39,541 bases of DNA from NCBI GenBank assembly GCA_910584995.1, contig CAJUDW010000016.1, positions 1 to 39,541 of the forward strand, read 5' to 3'. The position numbers and the translations under genes were made by a program. Source of the DNA: an uncultured Oscillibacter sp. GTDB lineage: Bacteria; Bacillota; Clostridia; Oscillospirales; Oscillospiraceae. The notes under the pieces were generated by a model. That model worked only from the letters and a program-made list of their open reading frames with translations, ran no database searches and had not been told where the DNA came from. Positions 7,688-17,713 of the stretch are shown one piece after another. The stretch's first letter is position 1, and the number at the start of each line of letters is the position of its first letter.

Positions 7688-8731
7688 ATGGCCAAAAAAA
7701 AGTTTACAGACGACGATTTTGATTTCGAACAGGGCATGGGCGGGTTCAACGCCGCCGCTTCGGCGGACAAGCTGCCTGTGGATATCAAAGGGGGGAAGGA
7801 GCCCCTGGCAGATTATATGAGCCTGCCGGTGGAGATGATCGATCCCTTTTCCAAGAAGGACGGCAGCGATTTCAGCCGCCCCACCGGCCAGTTTTATGAA
7901 CGGTTGGTGGATTCCGTTAAAGAGGCGGGCATCCTGGAGGCAGTGACGGTTCGGGGCAAGCCCGACGGCCGCTATGAACTGCTGGCAGGGGAAAGCCGCT
8001 GGACTGCCGCCAAGGATGCGGGCCTGCAAAAAATCCCCGCCCATATTGTCCAGGCGGACGACACCAAAGCCCGCAAAATTTACGCCTGGACGAACCTCCT
8101 GCGGCGGGATCTGTCCATGCGGGACCGGATCAACGGCTGGTGGCACTATCACCAGGCCGCCAAGGCGGCGGGCCAGCTGAACGCCCTCCGGGAAGACGCG
8201 GAGGACGAGTCCTTGAACGAAATGGCGGGCCCTGGGGAGCGGGTATCCTTCCGGCAGATTATGCGGTATGTGCGGATGCACGATTTGATCCCCGCCTGGC
8301 AAGATCTCCTGGAGCCCAATCCGGATACCGGCAAACCGGCGGTAATCCTCCGGGTAGGGGAGCGGATTGCGGGACTGCCCGGCCCCCACCAGGAGGAACT
8401 TTTGCCCTATGCCCGGAATATCGGGGAGGCAGAGGCTAAGAAGCTGCTGGAACTCAGCAAAGGGACACTGCGGGACGAATACGGCGCCCCTTATGGTTGG
8501 ACGCAGGAAAACGTACAACGGATCATCAAACGGGAGAGCCTGTCCGGCGATGATACGCCGATCCTGGTGGAACGGGCGGTCATCCCGCCGCGGCTGAACC
8601 GGATGCGGCTCCATATCATGGCCGTCGCCCATAAATCCCTTCGGACGGAGGATTACGACCGGGCGCCGGAGATCATCCAGGCGGCGCTGGAACTGTATTA
8701 CAGCCAGCACCCGGCAGGGAGGCAGTTCTGA
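7688..8731 (+). CDS. parB: ParB-family centromere-binding protein
   Basis: A 347-residue ParB/Spo0J-like protein. The N-terminal ParB/sulfiredoxin-like domain (about residues 45-130) carries GRYELLAGESRWTAAKDAG, equivalent to the GERRWRA CTP-binding box of canonical ParB but with Ser for an Arg, then the NLLRRDLS segment. A middle region around residues 180-260 (VSFRQIMRYVRM, then the GERIAGLP segment) fits the helix-turn-helix DNA-binding domain. It is translationally coupled to parA and is the natural candidate to bind the 17-bp palindromes upstream. A perfect terminator follows. The family is clear; binding to these palindromes is inferred from linkage and from their likeness to parS. Confidence 0.9.
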   Translation: MAKKKFTDDDFDFEQGMGGFNAAASADKLPVDIKGGKEPLADYMSLPVEMIDPFSKKDGSDFSRPTGQFYERLVDSVKEAGILEAVTVRGKPDGRYELLAGESRWTAAKDAGLQKIPAHIVQADDTKARKIYAWTNLLRRDLSMRDRINGWWHYHQAAKAAGQLNALREDAEDESLNEMAGPGERVSFRQIMRYVRMHDLIPAWQDLLEPNPDTGKPAVILRVGERIAGLPGPHQEELLPYARNIGEAEAKKLLELSKGTLRDEYGAPYGWTQENVQRIIKRESLSGDDTPILVERAVIPPRLNRMRLHIMAVAHKSLRTEDYDRAPEIIQAALELYYSQHPAGRQF

Positions 8732-8764
8732 CCCTTGCCGGAGCCTTGGATAGAATGTAAAGGC

Positions 8765-8803
8765 AATAAGACGCACGCGGAAACTTTCCGCGTGCGTCTT
8801 ATT
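8765..8803. terminator. Bidirectional terminator after parB
   Basis: A perfect 19-bp stem from AATAAGACGCACGCGGAAA and its complement with a one-base centre. Its A/T-rich ends (AATAAG / CTTATT) let it serve parB and the opposite-strand regulator pseudogene. Confidence 0.85.
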
Positions 8804-8982
8804 ACGTAAATGGGACATTTCGACTATGCCGGCCCAGGAAAGCCGCCCTAAAGGTTTGCGGTATCTCTCCTGCCTGCCTGTCCGTGCGATAAACAGAGAT
8901 ACACCGCCAGCGGCAAAAGGCGGCCGAAAGCTTTATCAATCGAAGTGCCGCGGCCCTGCGCCGCCTTCTGCCGCAGAAACGA

Positions 8983-10955
8983 TTAGCAGGCCTGCTTTTT
9001 CAAAATATGCTCCTCCGCCTCCTCGTGCTGCTTCAGCAGACGCCACAGCGTCACCCTGCTGATACCAAGCTTGTCCGCCGCCAGGGTTTTATTCCCTTGG
9101 CAATCCGCCAATACCGTAATGGCTTCTGCATAAAGATTGGCGGAGGCCTTTGTTTTCTTTTTCTGCCTAAGGCGCGGAGGTATTTGCAGGGCGGGACGCT
9201 GGTTTTTCAACAGGTGCGCCAGCAAATTGGAAACAGGCGTTCCCGGCTGGTAGAGGACGGCCAGACGCTCACAGAAATTACGCAGTTCCCGGATATTCCC
9301 ATACCAAGGCTGTGACTGCAAAAGCCCATAGTCCTCGCGGCTGAGTTCAAGGCCTGCGCGGAAGCCCTCCCGCCTGCGGAATTGCTGGATAAAGGCGTCT
9401 ACCAGAAAGGGGATATCCTCTGATCGTTCCCGCAGCGGCGGGAGATTGATCTGTAAAACATAAAGCTGGTAATAGAGATCCAAGCGGAATTTCCCGGCTT
9501 GAATCAATTCCTCCAGATTCCGGTTAGTGGCCGCGATGATAAGGATATTGACAGGGATCACCTTACTGCCGCCCAGGCGCATAATTTCCCGCTCCTGAAG
9601 GACACGAAGCAGCCTGCCCTGCAAGCCCAAAGGTATTTCCGAAATTTCATCCAAAAAAATCGTCCCGTTGTGGGCAATCTCGAAAGGCCGGCCTTGCCGC
9701 CTTTGGACGCGCCTGTAAAAGCCCCCTATGCGTAGCCGAACAACTCGCTCTCCAGCAGATTTTCCAGCAGCGCGGCGCAGTTCACCGCCACACAATTATA
9801 CTTAGCGCGGGCGCTTTCATTGTGTACGCTCTGGCCCATCAACTCTTTCCCAGTACCGGATTCCCCAACAATCATCATATTGGCGTCCGTTTTTGTATAG
9901 GCCTTCGCCTCCTGGATACAGGACAGCATACAAGGGCTTGCCGTCACAAGGTCCGAAAAGCGGTATTTGGACACATGCCCTTTATGGTAAAGCTTCCTAC
10001 GGAGTCTGTCCTCGGTCGCTTGAATTTGGGACGCGTTTAAAATGGTCAAAACGCTGCCGATCCGGCTGCTGTGCATAAAAAGGTTGACTTTTTTGACGGA
10101 AAGATGCGTGTTCTTGTATTCAATGATTTCGTCAATATATTCCTCGGACACAGAAATAATCCGGTTCAAATGGGGAGAGAGAAATGCCTCTGAAAATTTC
10201 TTTCCCAGATACAGTTCTCTGGACGAAAGCTGTAAAATCCGGATAGCGGAGGCATTGATGAAAAAAAATACAATTATTCCGATCAATGGCCGCCAGCCCT
10301 TCATAGGCATTATCCAGAAGCGTTTGCAGCGCCAGCGCTTTTTCCCTGGCTTCCAAGTGATTTTCGCCAGCTGCTTCGCTTCGGAGATGGCGTTCCAAAA
10401 GGCGTCCCGGCCGGAGGCAATCAGCAGGGAGACTAAACCGTTTTCTTCCGCCAGCCGCCAGCCGGCATCCGGTCATGCCGCCGATAACCACTTTTTTCCC
10501 GTCCGCAAGGGCTTTCCCGACATTTTGTAAAATCTCCTGCCGGGTATTTGCCTGAAGGAAATAAGGGGTCACGTCAACCTCTAATTGCCGGGCAAGTTTC
10601 TCAATCCCAAGGATCATATTTTGGAACCGAGAATGGCGGCAGGCGCTGTTCCGAATTCCCTCCGGAGTTTCAGCAGGATATCCACAATATCGCTGCCGTT
10701 GATAATCAACTCAACAAGAGGGACGGAAGATCCGCTTTGGCAAAGATCCTGATAGGTTCCGCCGCGGGCAATCATTGCGTCGCAGTCAGTCGGCGTTTTC
10801 AGGGCATCCTCTGTAGTAGCAGCCACCAAAATTTCCAAGGAATATTCGGTCAAATCGTGAAAATGTGTCCGCATGTACAGCGTATGCTCTTCAAAAATCT
10901 GCCTCGCCAAATCCGCCATGCCAGAGTAGGGGATCACAATGGCAATTCTAATCAT
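8983..10955 (-). pseudogene. Sigma-54 activator with PrpR N-domain, broken
   Basis: Pieced together, this is a full PrpR-type enhancer-binding activator: a PrpR_N sensor, a PAS-like segment, a sigma-54 AAA+ domain with Walker A GESGTGKE and the GAFTGA loop, and a Fis-type helix-turn-helix (LAADKLGISRVTLWRLLK). The frame is destroyed by an A-run loss near 10619, a 7-bp tandem duplication CCGCCAG at 10448-10461, a base loss near 10358, a slip in the A-run at 10261-10268, an in-frame TAG at 9726-9728 replacing the residue just before GAFTGA, and a base loss near 9683. It should no longer work. It presumably once drove the facing -24/-12 promoter at 12057. Confidence 0.9.
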
Positions 10956-10988
10956 GGCATATCCTCTTTTCCCTCCGCTGTTTCAAAT

Positions 10989-11017
10989 ATCATATCAAAA
11001 GCAACATGAAACGTCAA
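10989..11017 (-). promoter_or_regulatory. Promoter of the activator pseudogene
   Basis: On the minus strand TTGACG (11017-11012), 17 nt, TATGAT (10994-10989). GTTTCA and TGAAAC half-sites overlap it, and more CGTTTC/GAAACG copies follow at about 11038-11100, a possible autoregulatory operator array. Confidence 0.6.
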
Positions 11018-11153
11018 TATACCGGGATTTTTTACAATCGTTTCATTAGAAGCGTTTCTTATTTCAGTTATTCGCTAACGAAACGCCATCGCTGAAACGT
11101 CTTTTGCAAAAGCCAAACAAAACAGCAAAGGGTATAAGGAGAACATTTGTCAA

Positions 11154-11184
11154 GGGGGATTTCACCCAAAAGATGAAATCCCCC
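11154..11184 (-). terminator. Hairpin downstream of the DUF4177 gene
   Basis: An 11-bp perfect stem, GGGGGATTTCA (11154-11164) with TGAAATCCCCC (11174-11184). There is no T-tract on the minus strand, so termination is uncertain. Confidence 0.4.
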
Positions 11185-11220
11185 CGATAAACTGGAAGCT
11201 GTCTTATACATCTGTTAGAG

Positions 11221-11421
11221 TTACTGCTGCTTTCTGAATGTAATTACAAATCCCCCTTTAATCTGTACGGATGTCGCCATGTAATCGTATGTCACAAGTT
11301 CCCATCCATCAGCAGCCCTTTCGTTGATTAACTGGTCTAATACTGCTATATCGTTTGCGTCTGCTTTGTCGGAAAACCACTTGGTTCCGACCATCAAAAT
11401 TTCTGTTTTGTAAGTGTACAT
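11221..11421 (-). CDS. DUF4177 domain small protein
   Basis: A 66-residue protein with the DUF4177 pattern: MYTYKTEILMVGTKWF at the start, LDQLINERAADGWELVTY in the middle and a beta-strand ending in VITFRKQQ. Family function is unknown. It has a complete expression context: a promoter 17-nt spaced at 11493-11521, AGGAGG 9 nt before the ATG at 11421, and a hairpin after the stop. It sits alone between the broken activator and the catabolic operon, and its intact frame contrasts with the decayed genes on both sides. Confidence 0.85.
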   Translation of the reverse strand: MYTYKTEILMVGTKWFSDKADANDIAVLDQLINERAADGWELVTYDYMATSVQIKGGFVITFRKQQ

Positions 11422-11492
11422 GATTTATTTCCTCCTATTATTAATCATAGTTTCAAAATACAGATTCCGATTTTTCGAATTGGCACTAGCCT

Positions 11493-11521
11493 AGTATACC
11501 ATCAGTGTAAGCACTTTTCAA
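11493..11521 (-). promoter_or_regulatory. Promoter of the DUF4177 gene
   Basis: On the minus strand TTGAAA (11521-11516), 17 nt, TATACT (11498-11493). Confidence 0.65.
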
Positions 11522-12016
11522 TCCTCTTTTATAGAAGCGGAGTAGTAGCAAGCAATGCCCAGGTATATACCCGGCGCAGCTTGTTGGTGGCCGATGGTCC
11601 CCAAGCCCCTAGTGCATCGGCGAAGTTCTGCCCGATGCAAAAGCCGCCGTTGGCGTCTGCTGGTATATACTGGCAGGGAAGGACACCCCTTGGCGGAGCT
11701 GCCCCCAGAGGGCGCACGGCTGCCGTCAGGCAGTACCACCATCGCGCCCTGCCAGTTGGTGGTTCAGTGCGCTCTTAGCATAGGGCCTATAAAAACGGAG
11801 CGCCCAGGTCATCCCTGGACGCTCCCGCTTCGGTTCCTTCCTGCTGGTCGATCACCATCTTTCTGGTCTGTGCCATTTTGCCACAAATGAACCGTCAGCC
11901 AATGTGTATTTGGATGGTAAAACCACCCTTTACACAATACATCTCAAAATAACATATGGATTCCCCGCCCCAACCCCTGTCCTAAATGTGCAAAATCTGC
12001 GATCGCCTTTGTGGAG
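11522..12016. other. Intergenic region with possible gene remnant
   Basis: About 500 bp with no supported gene. On the minus strand, 11518-11742 reads as protein-like segments in two frames (one has GGFCIGQNFADALGAWGPSA, another GAMVVLPDGSRAPSGG), which may be a frameshifted relic I cannot identify. Confidence 0.3.
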
Positions 12017-12054
12017 ATTGGCAAAAATTGTGGCAGCACCGTCGGATTGCCAAT
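12017..12054. promoter_or_regulatory. Inverted repeat near sigma-54 promoter
   Basis: ATTGGCAA (12017-12024) and TTGCCAAT (12047-12054) form a dyad with a 22-nt spacer ending just before the -24 box. It could be an activator or repressor site, though it is closer than a usual enhancer. Confidence 0.4.
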
Positions 12055-12056
12055 AA

Positions 12057-12071
12057 TGGCACATTTCTTGC
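12057..12071 (+). promoter_or_regulatory. Sigma-54 (-24/-12) promoter
   Basis: TGGCAC-ATTTC-TTGC matches the RpoN consensus with the invariant GG and GC exactly 10 nt apart. It lies 49 nt before the first gene of the catabolic operon, and a sigma-54 activator pseudogene is encoded upstream, which fits dependence on that activator. Confidence 0.85.
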
Positions 12072-12119
12072 TTATAAATTAGGCACAAGCTGCCAAGAAA
12101 ATCAGGAGGTGCATGTTCA

Positions 12120-13100
12120 TTGGAGAGAATGGTGTTGATTCCCTCGGATATCTCGCAGCTGGGGAAAGACTATTTAAGGGACAAGGGCTATACCATCAAA
12201 CGGGGACGCGGGACAGATAAAAAAACCATCATGGAGGATATCGCAGGCTGTGATGCTTTGCTGGCGAGGAATGAGTATATCACCCGCAGCGTAATGGAGG
12301 CAGGCAGCCGCCTGAAAGTAATCAGCAAACACGGCGCCGGCTTGGAGAAAATTGATCTGGAAGCAGCAAAGGAACTCAATATCTGGGTGACAAACGGCCC
12401 TCTTTCCAATACAGCGGCAGTGGCGGAACATACTATGCTGCTGATCCTTGCCTGCGCCAAACGTCTGGTGCTTTTTGACGCCGCCGTCCGTTCGGGGGAT
12501 TATGATATCCGAAACCGGGTAAAGGGGATGGATTTGGAGAGGAAGACCCTGGGCCTGTTCGGCTTGGGGAAAATCGGCAGCCTAGTGGCAAAAAAAGCAG
12601 CCCTGGGCTTCGGTATGCAGGTGATTGGCTACGATCCGTTCCTGCCGCCGGAACGCTGGAATCCCGATATCCGCCGCTGCGCCGCAATGGAGGAGGTCTT
12701 CCAGGAGGGCGACGTCATTTCCCTGCACATGCCGTCCACCCCAGAAACCCGCGGCTCGGTAAACAAACGGATGTTAGGCCTCATGAAGCCGGCGGCATAC
12801 GTCAACGCCGCCCGGGGGGATCTGATTGATGAACCGGATCCGTTGGAGGCACTGCAAACCAACCGGATTGCAGGCGCGGGGCTGGATGTCTTCGCCCAGG
12901 AACCGCCTGAACCGGGCAATCCGATTTTCCAGTTATCTAATGTAGTTGCGACACCTCACAGCGCGGCACTGACCGCGGAAACAACGGATCGCATGGGGCT
13001 GCACGCGGCAATCGGGATCGACGAGGTCCTCTCCGGTATCCGGCCCTCATGGCCCGTCGTTATCCCGTCGGGCCGCCGCCCCTGCGATACAGATGATTGA
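12120..13100 (+). CDS. D-isomer 2-hydroxyacid dehydrogenase (SerA-like)
   Basis: A 326-residue NAD-dependent D-2-hydroxyacid dehydrogenase of the phosphoglycerate dehydrogenase branch, reducing a 2-oxo acid or oxidising a D-2-hydroxy acid. The nucleotide loop GLFGLGKIGSLVA lies at about residues 144-156. The catalytic Arg is in NAARGDLIDE, the Glu in the following AQEPPEP region, and the His in VATPHSA. The start is TTG at 12120, set by AGGAGGT 9 nt upstream. It is the first gene after the sigma-54 promoter and the only one of the operon that looks whole. It lacks the C-terminal ACT domain of biosynthetic SerA, which fits a catabolic role. Confidence 0.88.
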   Translation: MERMVLIPSDISQLGKDYLRDKGYTIKRGRGTDKKTIMEDIAGCDALLARNEYITRSVMEAGSRLKVISKHGAGLEKIDLEAAKELNIWVTNGPLSNTAAVAEHTMLLILACAKRLVLFDAAVRSGDYDIRNRVKGMDLERKTLGLFGLGKIGSLVAKKAALGFGMQVIGYDPFLPPERWNPDIRRCAAMEEVFQEGDVISLHMPSTPETRGSVNKRMLGLMKPAAYVNAARGDLIDEPDPLEALQTNRIAGAGLDVFAQEPPEPGNPIFQLSNVVATPHSAALTAETTDRMGLHAAIGIDEVLSGIRPSWPVVIPSGRRPCDTDD

Positions 13101-13202
13101 TACGGCCGGCAAAGTTAAAGTAACCAGGCGCTTCCAGCCCACGCGCCTGCGGCGCGCCGGCCGGGGAAGGGCACAGGCGCCGGCTGTAAGAAAGGGTGGA
13201 TC

Positions 13203-13761
13203 ATGAAACACAAAAAATGAGAACTCTGGATCGGCATTGTCTTCCTGCTGTTGGGGGCCGCGTATTTTATCGGCTCCTTCACGATTTCCAGCTACGGCGG
13301 ATATGGCACGCAAACGGTGGATTTCCAAGTTCATGCCCCAGGTCCTGGGGATTTGTATGATGCTTCTCAGCATCATACAAATTGCGGGAGCCCTAAGGCG
13401 TAAAGCCACGCAAGTATCCCCAGGGCCTTTGGCAGGCCAGGCGGAAAACGCCGTCACTGCCGCAAATCCGGAGGACGCGAAGGAACATTTTGACGAAGAA
13501 GGCTATATAAAAGGCGCAAATATGCGCTCTGTCTTCATCATTGCGGCAATGCTGGCTTTTTACGTGGCGGCGTTCAAAGCGCTGGGATTCATCCTCTCCA
13601 GCGTCCTGTTCCTGCTGGGAAGCATTACCTTCCTGACCCCGAAGGAAAAAAGGAACTGGTTCTGGATTTCCGGATTGTCCGCGGGAATTCCCATTGCGGT
13701 TTACTTCCTGTTCGTCTCCGGCTTCAAGCTGAATCTTCCGCCTGGCATTTTAGATTTTTAA
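13203..13761 (+). pseudogene. tctB: TctB small subunit remnant
   Basis: Remains of the small membrane subunit (TctB, DUF1468) of a tripartite tricarboxylate transporter, normally four membrane helices. Two lesions break it: codon 6 is TGA (13218-13220), and a T-run insertion near 13321 shifts the frame between the first helix (LWIGIVFLLLGAAYFIGSF) and the second (MPQVLGICMMLLSIIQIAG). The last two helices (MRSVFIIAAMLAFYVAAFKA and the segment ending FLLGSITFL, then IPIAVYFLFVSGF) are still open. It lies between the dehydrogenase and TctA, the usual order being B then A. Confidence 0.85.
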
Positions 13762-13773
13762 GGGGGGATTTTC

Positions 13774-14376
13774 ATGCTGCAACTGTTTTTTGGCGGACTG
13801 GCCGCCGCAAACGGCATCACCCTTCTGTGCGCGCTGTACATCGGCGCGGTGTCCGGCGGGTTAATCTCCGCAATCCTGCTGAACATGCCCGGAGACGCCG
13901 CCACCGCCATGCTGCTGGGCAGTTTCATGGTACACGGCCTTCAGCCGGGCCCGCTGCTGTCTACCACCCACGCCGATCTGGTCTATACGATTTTCGGCGC
14001 TATGTTTATCCCGGCGGTGGTGATGCTGATCGTCCAAATGGTTGGCCTGCGGCTGTTTGCCAATGTACTGAAGGTGCCGAAAAATTATCTCCTGCCGGTT
14101 CTGGTGGTGCTCTGCCTGGTGGGTGCATACAGCTTGAACAACCGCACCTTCGACGTATGGCGCGTCCTGATTTTCGGCGCCGCCGGGTATATCCTGGTGA
14201 AGCTGGAAATGCCGCTCCCGCCGCTGATCCTCGGGTTTGTCCTGGGCGAGAACACCGAACTGTACCTGCGCCGGGGCCTGATGTACACCCACGGATCTTT
14301 TCCGGCCTTTTTCAAAAGCCCTGTGGCCGCAATTTTCCTGACGGCGTCCATGATTTCCATCGTATTGATGGTGTAG
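13774..14376 (+). pseudogene. tctA: TctA large subunit with internal deletions
   Basis: This frame of 200 residues is a collapsed TctA, normally about 500 residues with 10-12 helices. It begins with the N-half motif ALYIGAVSGGLISAILLN and passes straight into the C-half (PGDAATAMLLGSFMVHGLQP, then VPKNYLLPVLVVLCLVGAYS). About 300 residues are missing. The joint falls at the NMPG/GIPG motif that the two TctA halves share through their ancient internal duplication, so recombination between those copies is a likely cause. The reading frame stayed open, but transport is most unlikely. Confidence 0.8.
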
Positions 14377-14420
14377 AGGAATACGAAATCCCGGAAGGCA
14401 AAAAACAAGGAGGAAGAAAA

Positions 14421-15206
14421 ATGAAAAAGCTGTTTACCCCGATCCCGGCCGCGCTGATGCTGTCCGCCCTTTTGGCCGGCTGCGGCGGCAAAACGGAAAC
14501 TCCCACATCCACGACACCGGAAGGACCGCCCAAACAGCAGGCCGAGGAATTGAAAGGGCCGGAAAAGACAGTGGAATTTGTGGTGTTTATGGGGGCCGGC
14601 GGCGATACGGACTTCAACGCCCGCGCCTATACCCAATACCTGCCGGATATTCTGGGCAAAGACGTGATTGTTACCAACATTGCCGGCAGCGGCGGCGCCC
14701 TTGGCTCCGAGGAGGCCAAGAACGCCGATCCCGACGGCTACCGGTTCCTGTTCGGCCACACCTGCTTCACGCTGAACCAGGTAACCGGCATCACGGATTA
14801 CGGCGTCGATGCCTTTGAGGTGGTCTGCTGCGCCGGTGTTTCTGCCGGCGAGGTCTTTGTCGGCACGGTGCAGGATTACGTCGTCACCGGCGAATTTAAG
14901 TATCTCGCAACAACCGCCACCGAACGCCTTCCCTTTTTGCCGGACGTCCCCACCTGCGTGGAACAGGGGATGGACGCCCTGGTCTATGACCTGACCTATT
15001 ATGTGCTGGCGCCGAAGGAGACTCCCGGCGAGATCTGCGATAAGCTTTGCAGCGCAATGAAGCAGATTTCCGAAATGCCCGAATACGCACAGTACATCAA
15101 GGACGGCTACAACCAGACGGTCCACTTCCTGGAGCGGGAGGAGGCGGAATCGTTTATCCAGGCGGAGTATGAAAAAATGTCGGTTTATTCCGACTACTTT
15201 CAGTAA
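14421..15206 (+). pseudogene. tctC: TctC solute-binding protein with internal deletion
   Basis: A 261-residue lipoprotein of the Bug/TctC family, which binds carboxylates outside the membrane and hands them to TctAB. The signal peptide ends in the lipobox LLAGC, and the N-lobe motif VFMGAGGDTDFNARAYTQYL and the C-lobe RLPFLPDVPTCVEQG are present. Usual length is about 320 residues. Between CAGVSAGEVFVG and TVQDYVVTGEFKYLATTATE the sequence jumps over about 60-70 residues that normally hold the hinge and the LTYGSAG segment. The deletion is in frame. A ribosome site AAGGAGGAAG precedes ATG 14421. A reduced but folded protein cannot be excluded, though ligand binding is doubtful. Confidence 0.78.
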
Positions 15207-15337
15207 CCGCCGGTAACAGCAAAGCCCGGCAACGCGGGGGACGCCGCGATTGGCCGCGCCCCGCCTTTTGCGGCCGGGCCGCAGACGGCAGAGGAAAACG
15301 GTTCGCGGCAAAATGAAGGAAAATTTGGGAGGCAGCT

Positions 15338-16140
15338 ATGTATAACGCATGTAAAATAACCGATAAAGTCGCCGCCGGCAAACTGGCGCTGGGTTCCCAC
15401 GTGGGATTTGACAGCCCCTTTTTTACAGAGATGATTGCCGGATGCGGTTTCGATTTTATCTGGATTGACGGGGAACACTGCGCCATTGACCGCAAGGATA
15501 TTCAAACGCATCTGCTGGCATGCCGGGCGGCGGGAGCCGCCGGTATTGTCCGGGTTCCCTGGAATGATCCGGTGATGATCAAAGCAATCCTGGATATAGG
15601 GACAGACGGTATTGTGGTTCCCATGATCTGTTCCCTGAAAGAGGCGGAGCAGGCCGCCGCCGCAACGCACTATCCTCCCCGGGGCATCCGCGGGATGGGG
15701 ACCCGCCGCGCCATCAACTATGGGCTGTGGGATAAAACGGATTATGTCGCCAATATGGACCGGTATGTTTTGACAATCCTGCAAATCGAACAATTGATGT
15801 GGTTGACGATTTGCCTGAGATCGCAAAACTGCCGGGGATCAGCGGATTTGTGGTAGGCCCTAACGATTTCTGCATGAGTATGAATACGCCGGAACGTACA
15901 TATTCGGTCAGCATCCTCGAGGTGCAGGAGCAGTTTGATAAAATCGGTGCGGCACTGTCAGGCAGCAGCAAGCTGTTCGGCGTATCCGGCGTATACAGCG
16001 AAAGGTTTGTCAGCGATTGGGTGGCCCGGGGCGGCAACTATATGGCGATGAATTTTGACTTCCACTATATTTCCAACGGCGCAAAAAACGTTATCGGCAG
16101 TACCCGCAATATGCTGGACGCTATGGGAAGGGCCTATTGA
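15338..16140 (+). pseudogene. HpcH/HpaI aldolase, frameshifted
   Basis: A class II pyruvate aldolase of the HpcH/HpaI family, which cleaves 4-hydroxy-2-oxo acids into pyruvate and an aldehyde. The first part has FDFIWIDGEHCAIDRKDI and the GIVVPMICSLKEAEQAA segment. A single missing base near 15795 shifts the frame, and the protein continues as DVVDDLPEIAKLPGISGFVV then GPNDFCMSM, the substrate/metal loop, to the normal end. GGAGG 6 nt before ATG 15338 supports the start. One lesion only, so this is among the youngest pseudogenes here. Confidence 0.88.
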
Positions 16141-16141
16141 T

Positions 16142-17677
16142 ATGGCGGCGGTACGGTTATCCCCGGAGGAAGTGGAGCCCTGGCCCTGTTTGATACGCCC
16201 ACTATCTGCAACGCCATAGAAAGCTTCGGTGTCCGGCACCGCACAGAGGGCTTTACCTGTCCGGATCTGCGTCTCCGGACGGCCCCAGGCAGCCGGCTGT
16301 CCCGGCCCATCAGGCGGTCCTGGAGTCATATTACCGCCAGTACGAGGGAGGGAACCTGCCGGCAGTGGCAGTCATCCAGGATTTGGACAGCCTCCCGGTA
16401 GGCTCCTTTTGGGGGGACGTGCAGGCAGCCGTACATCAGGCGCTGGGCTGTATTGAGGTGATCACCAACGGCGGCGTCCGCGATATCCCCGCAGTACAGA
16501 AGGCCGGTTTCTACATGTTTTCCCAGGAAATTTTGATTTCCCACGCTTATGTCCATATGGCGGAGGCAGGGACGGCGGTACAGGTATGCGGGATGGCGGT
16601 AAATCCCGGCGATCTGCTGCACGCGGATCAGCATGGGGCGATTGTCATCCCCGCCGGGATTGCCGGGAGGCTGACGCAGGCATGCAGGCAGGTGACAGAC
16701 GCGGAAACCCTGCTGGAAAATCTGCTGGCAAGCGATCTGCGCGGCATCCGCTCCCATGGTGTCACCCGCCTGGGCGGCTACATGGACCGGATTGAACGGG
16801 GCGTCACGTCTCCCACCGCGCAGCCTTCCATTACCACGGATCACGGCCCTGTTTTCTCCGTGGACGGAAACAGCGGCATGGGATCCACCATCGGAATGGC
16901 TGTCATGGCGGAATGTATCCGCCGGGCCCGGCAGTCCGGCGGGCAGTTGCCGCAGTCAACCACGCCTCCCACTACGGCTTTGGCGGGTTTTACGCAATGA
17001 TGGCCGCCAAAGAGGATATGATCGGCTTCAATATCTGCAATTCGCCGGCGCCGGTGGCGCCTTTTGGCGGCGCGGAGGCCATGCTGGGGACAAACCCCCT
17101 CTCTATCGCGATTCCCTCCGGGAAGTACCCCGATTTGGTGTTGGACATGGCGGCCAGCACCGTGGCTAAGGGGAAAATTGCCCATGCCATAAAGGAGGGG
17201 AAGCAGATCCCGCCCACATGGGCCCTGGATCGGGAGGGGAACCCAACCACGGATCCGGCGGCAGCAAACGCCGGTACGCTGACGCCGCTGGGCGGCGCAA
17301 AGGGTTACGCGCTGGCGCTGATCATCGACGTGATCTGCTCCTGCGCAGCCGGGGGGAATGACAGCCGGAAAATCCCCAGGATGTTTGAAAACCCCACGGA
17401 ACCATCCGGCGTTGGGTATTTTATGGGGGCAATAGATATCAGCAAATTCTGCGATATTGCCCTATTCAAAGCCCGCACAGACACCATGTATGATGAACTG
17501 AAAAATGGGCGGACCGCCCCTGGTTTCCAGGAGATCATGCTCCCCGGGGAGATTGAATACCGCCTGATGCGGGAAAACGAAAAGCGCGGGATCGAAATCA
17601 GCGGCGCGGTCCTGGAGGAATTCCGGGTATTGGCAGAAAAATATCAGGTTTCCTGCAGGATTTTGCAGCCCTGCTGA
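16142..17677 (+). pseudogene. RraA-like and Ldh2-family genes merged by deletion
   Basis: Two genes have run together. The first is RraA-like (dimethylmenaquinone methyltransferase/HMG aldolase group): LFDTPTICNAIESFGVRHRT, then NGGVRDIPAVQKAG, the metal/active-site region, with frameshifts near 16168 and 16290. Near 16700 the RraA C-terminus (LTQACRQV) joins directly to DLRGIRSHGVTRLGGYMDRI of a malate/L-lactate (Ldh2) dehydrogenase, whose first 35 or so residues are gone. A further frameshift near 16940 precedes VNHASHYGFGGFYAMMAA and the rest of Ldh2 (VLDMAASTVAKGKIAHAIKE, then TPLGGAKGYALALIIDVI). The order aldolase-RraA-Ldh2 fits a sugar-acid or hydroxyacid pathway. Confidence 0.82.
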
Positions 17678-17713
17678 AAAACAGGCAGACCTGCCGGGAC
17701 GGAGAACAGCGCA

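Noticed and set aside
13827..14420. Open frame leading into tctC
   Set aside because: It is an Arg/Pro-rich shadow of tctA in another frame; the lipoprotein signal and ribosome site place the tctC start at 14421.
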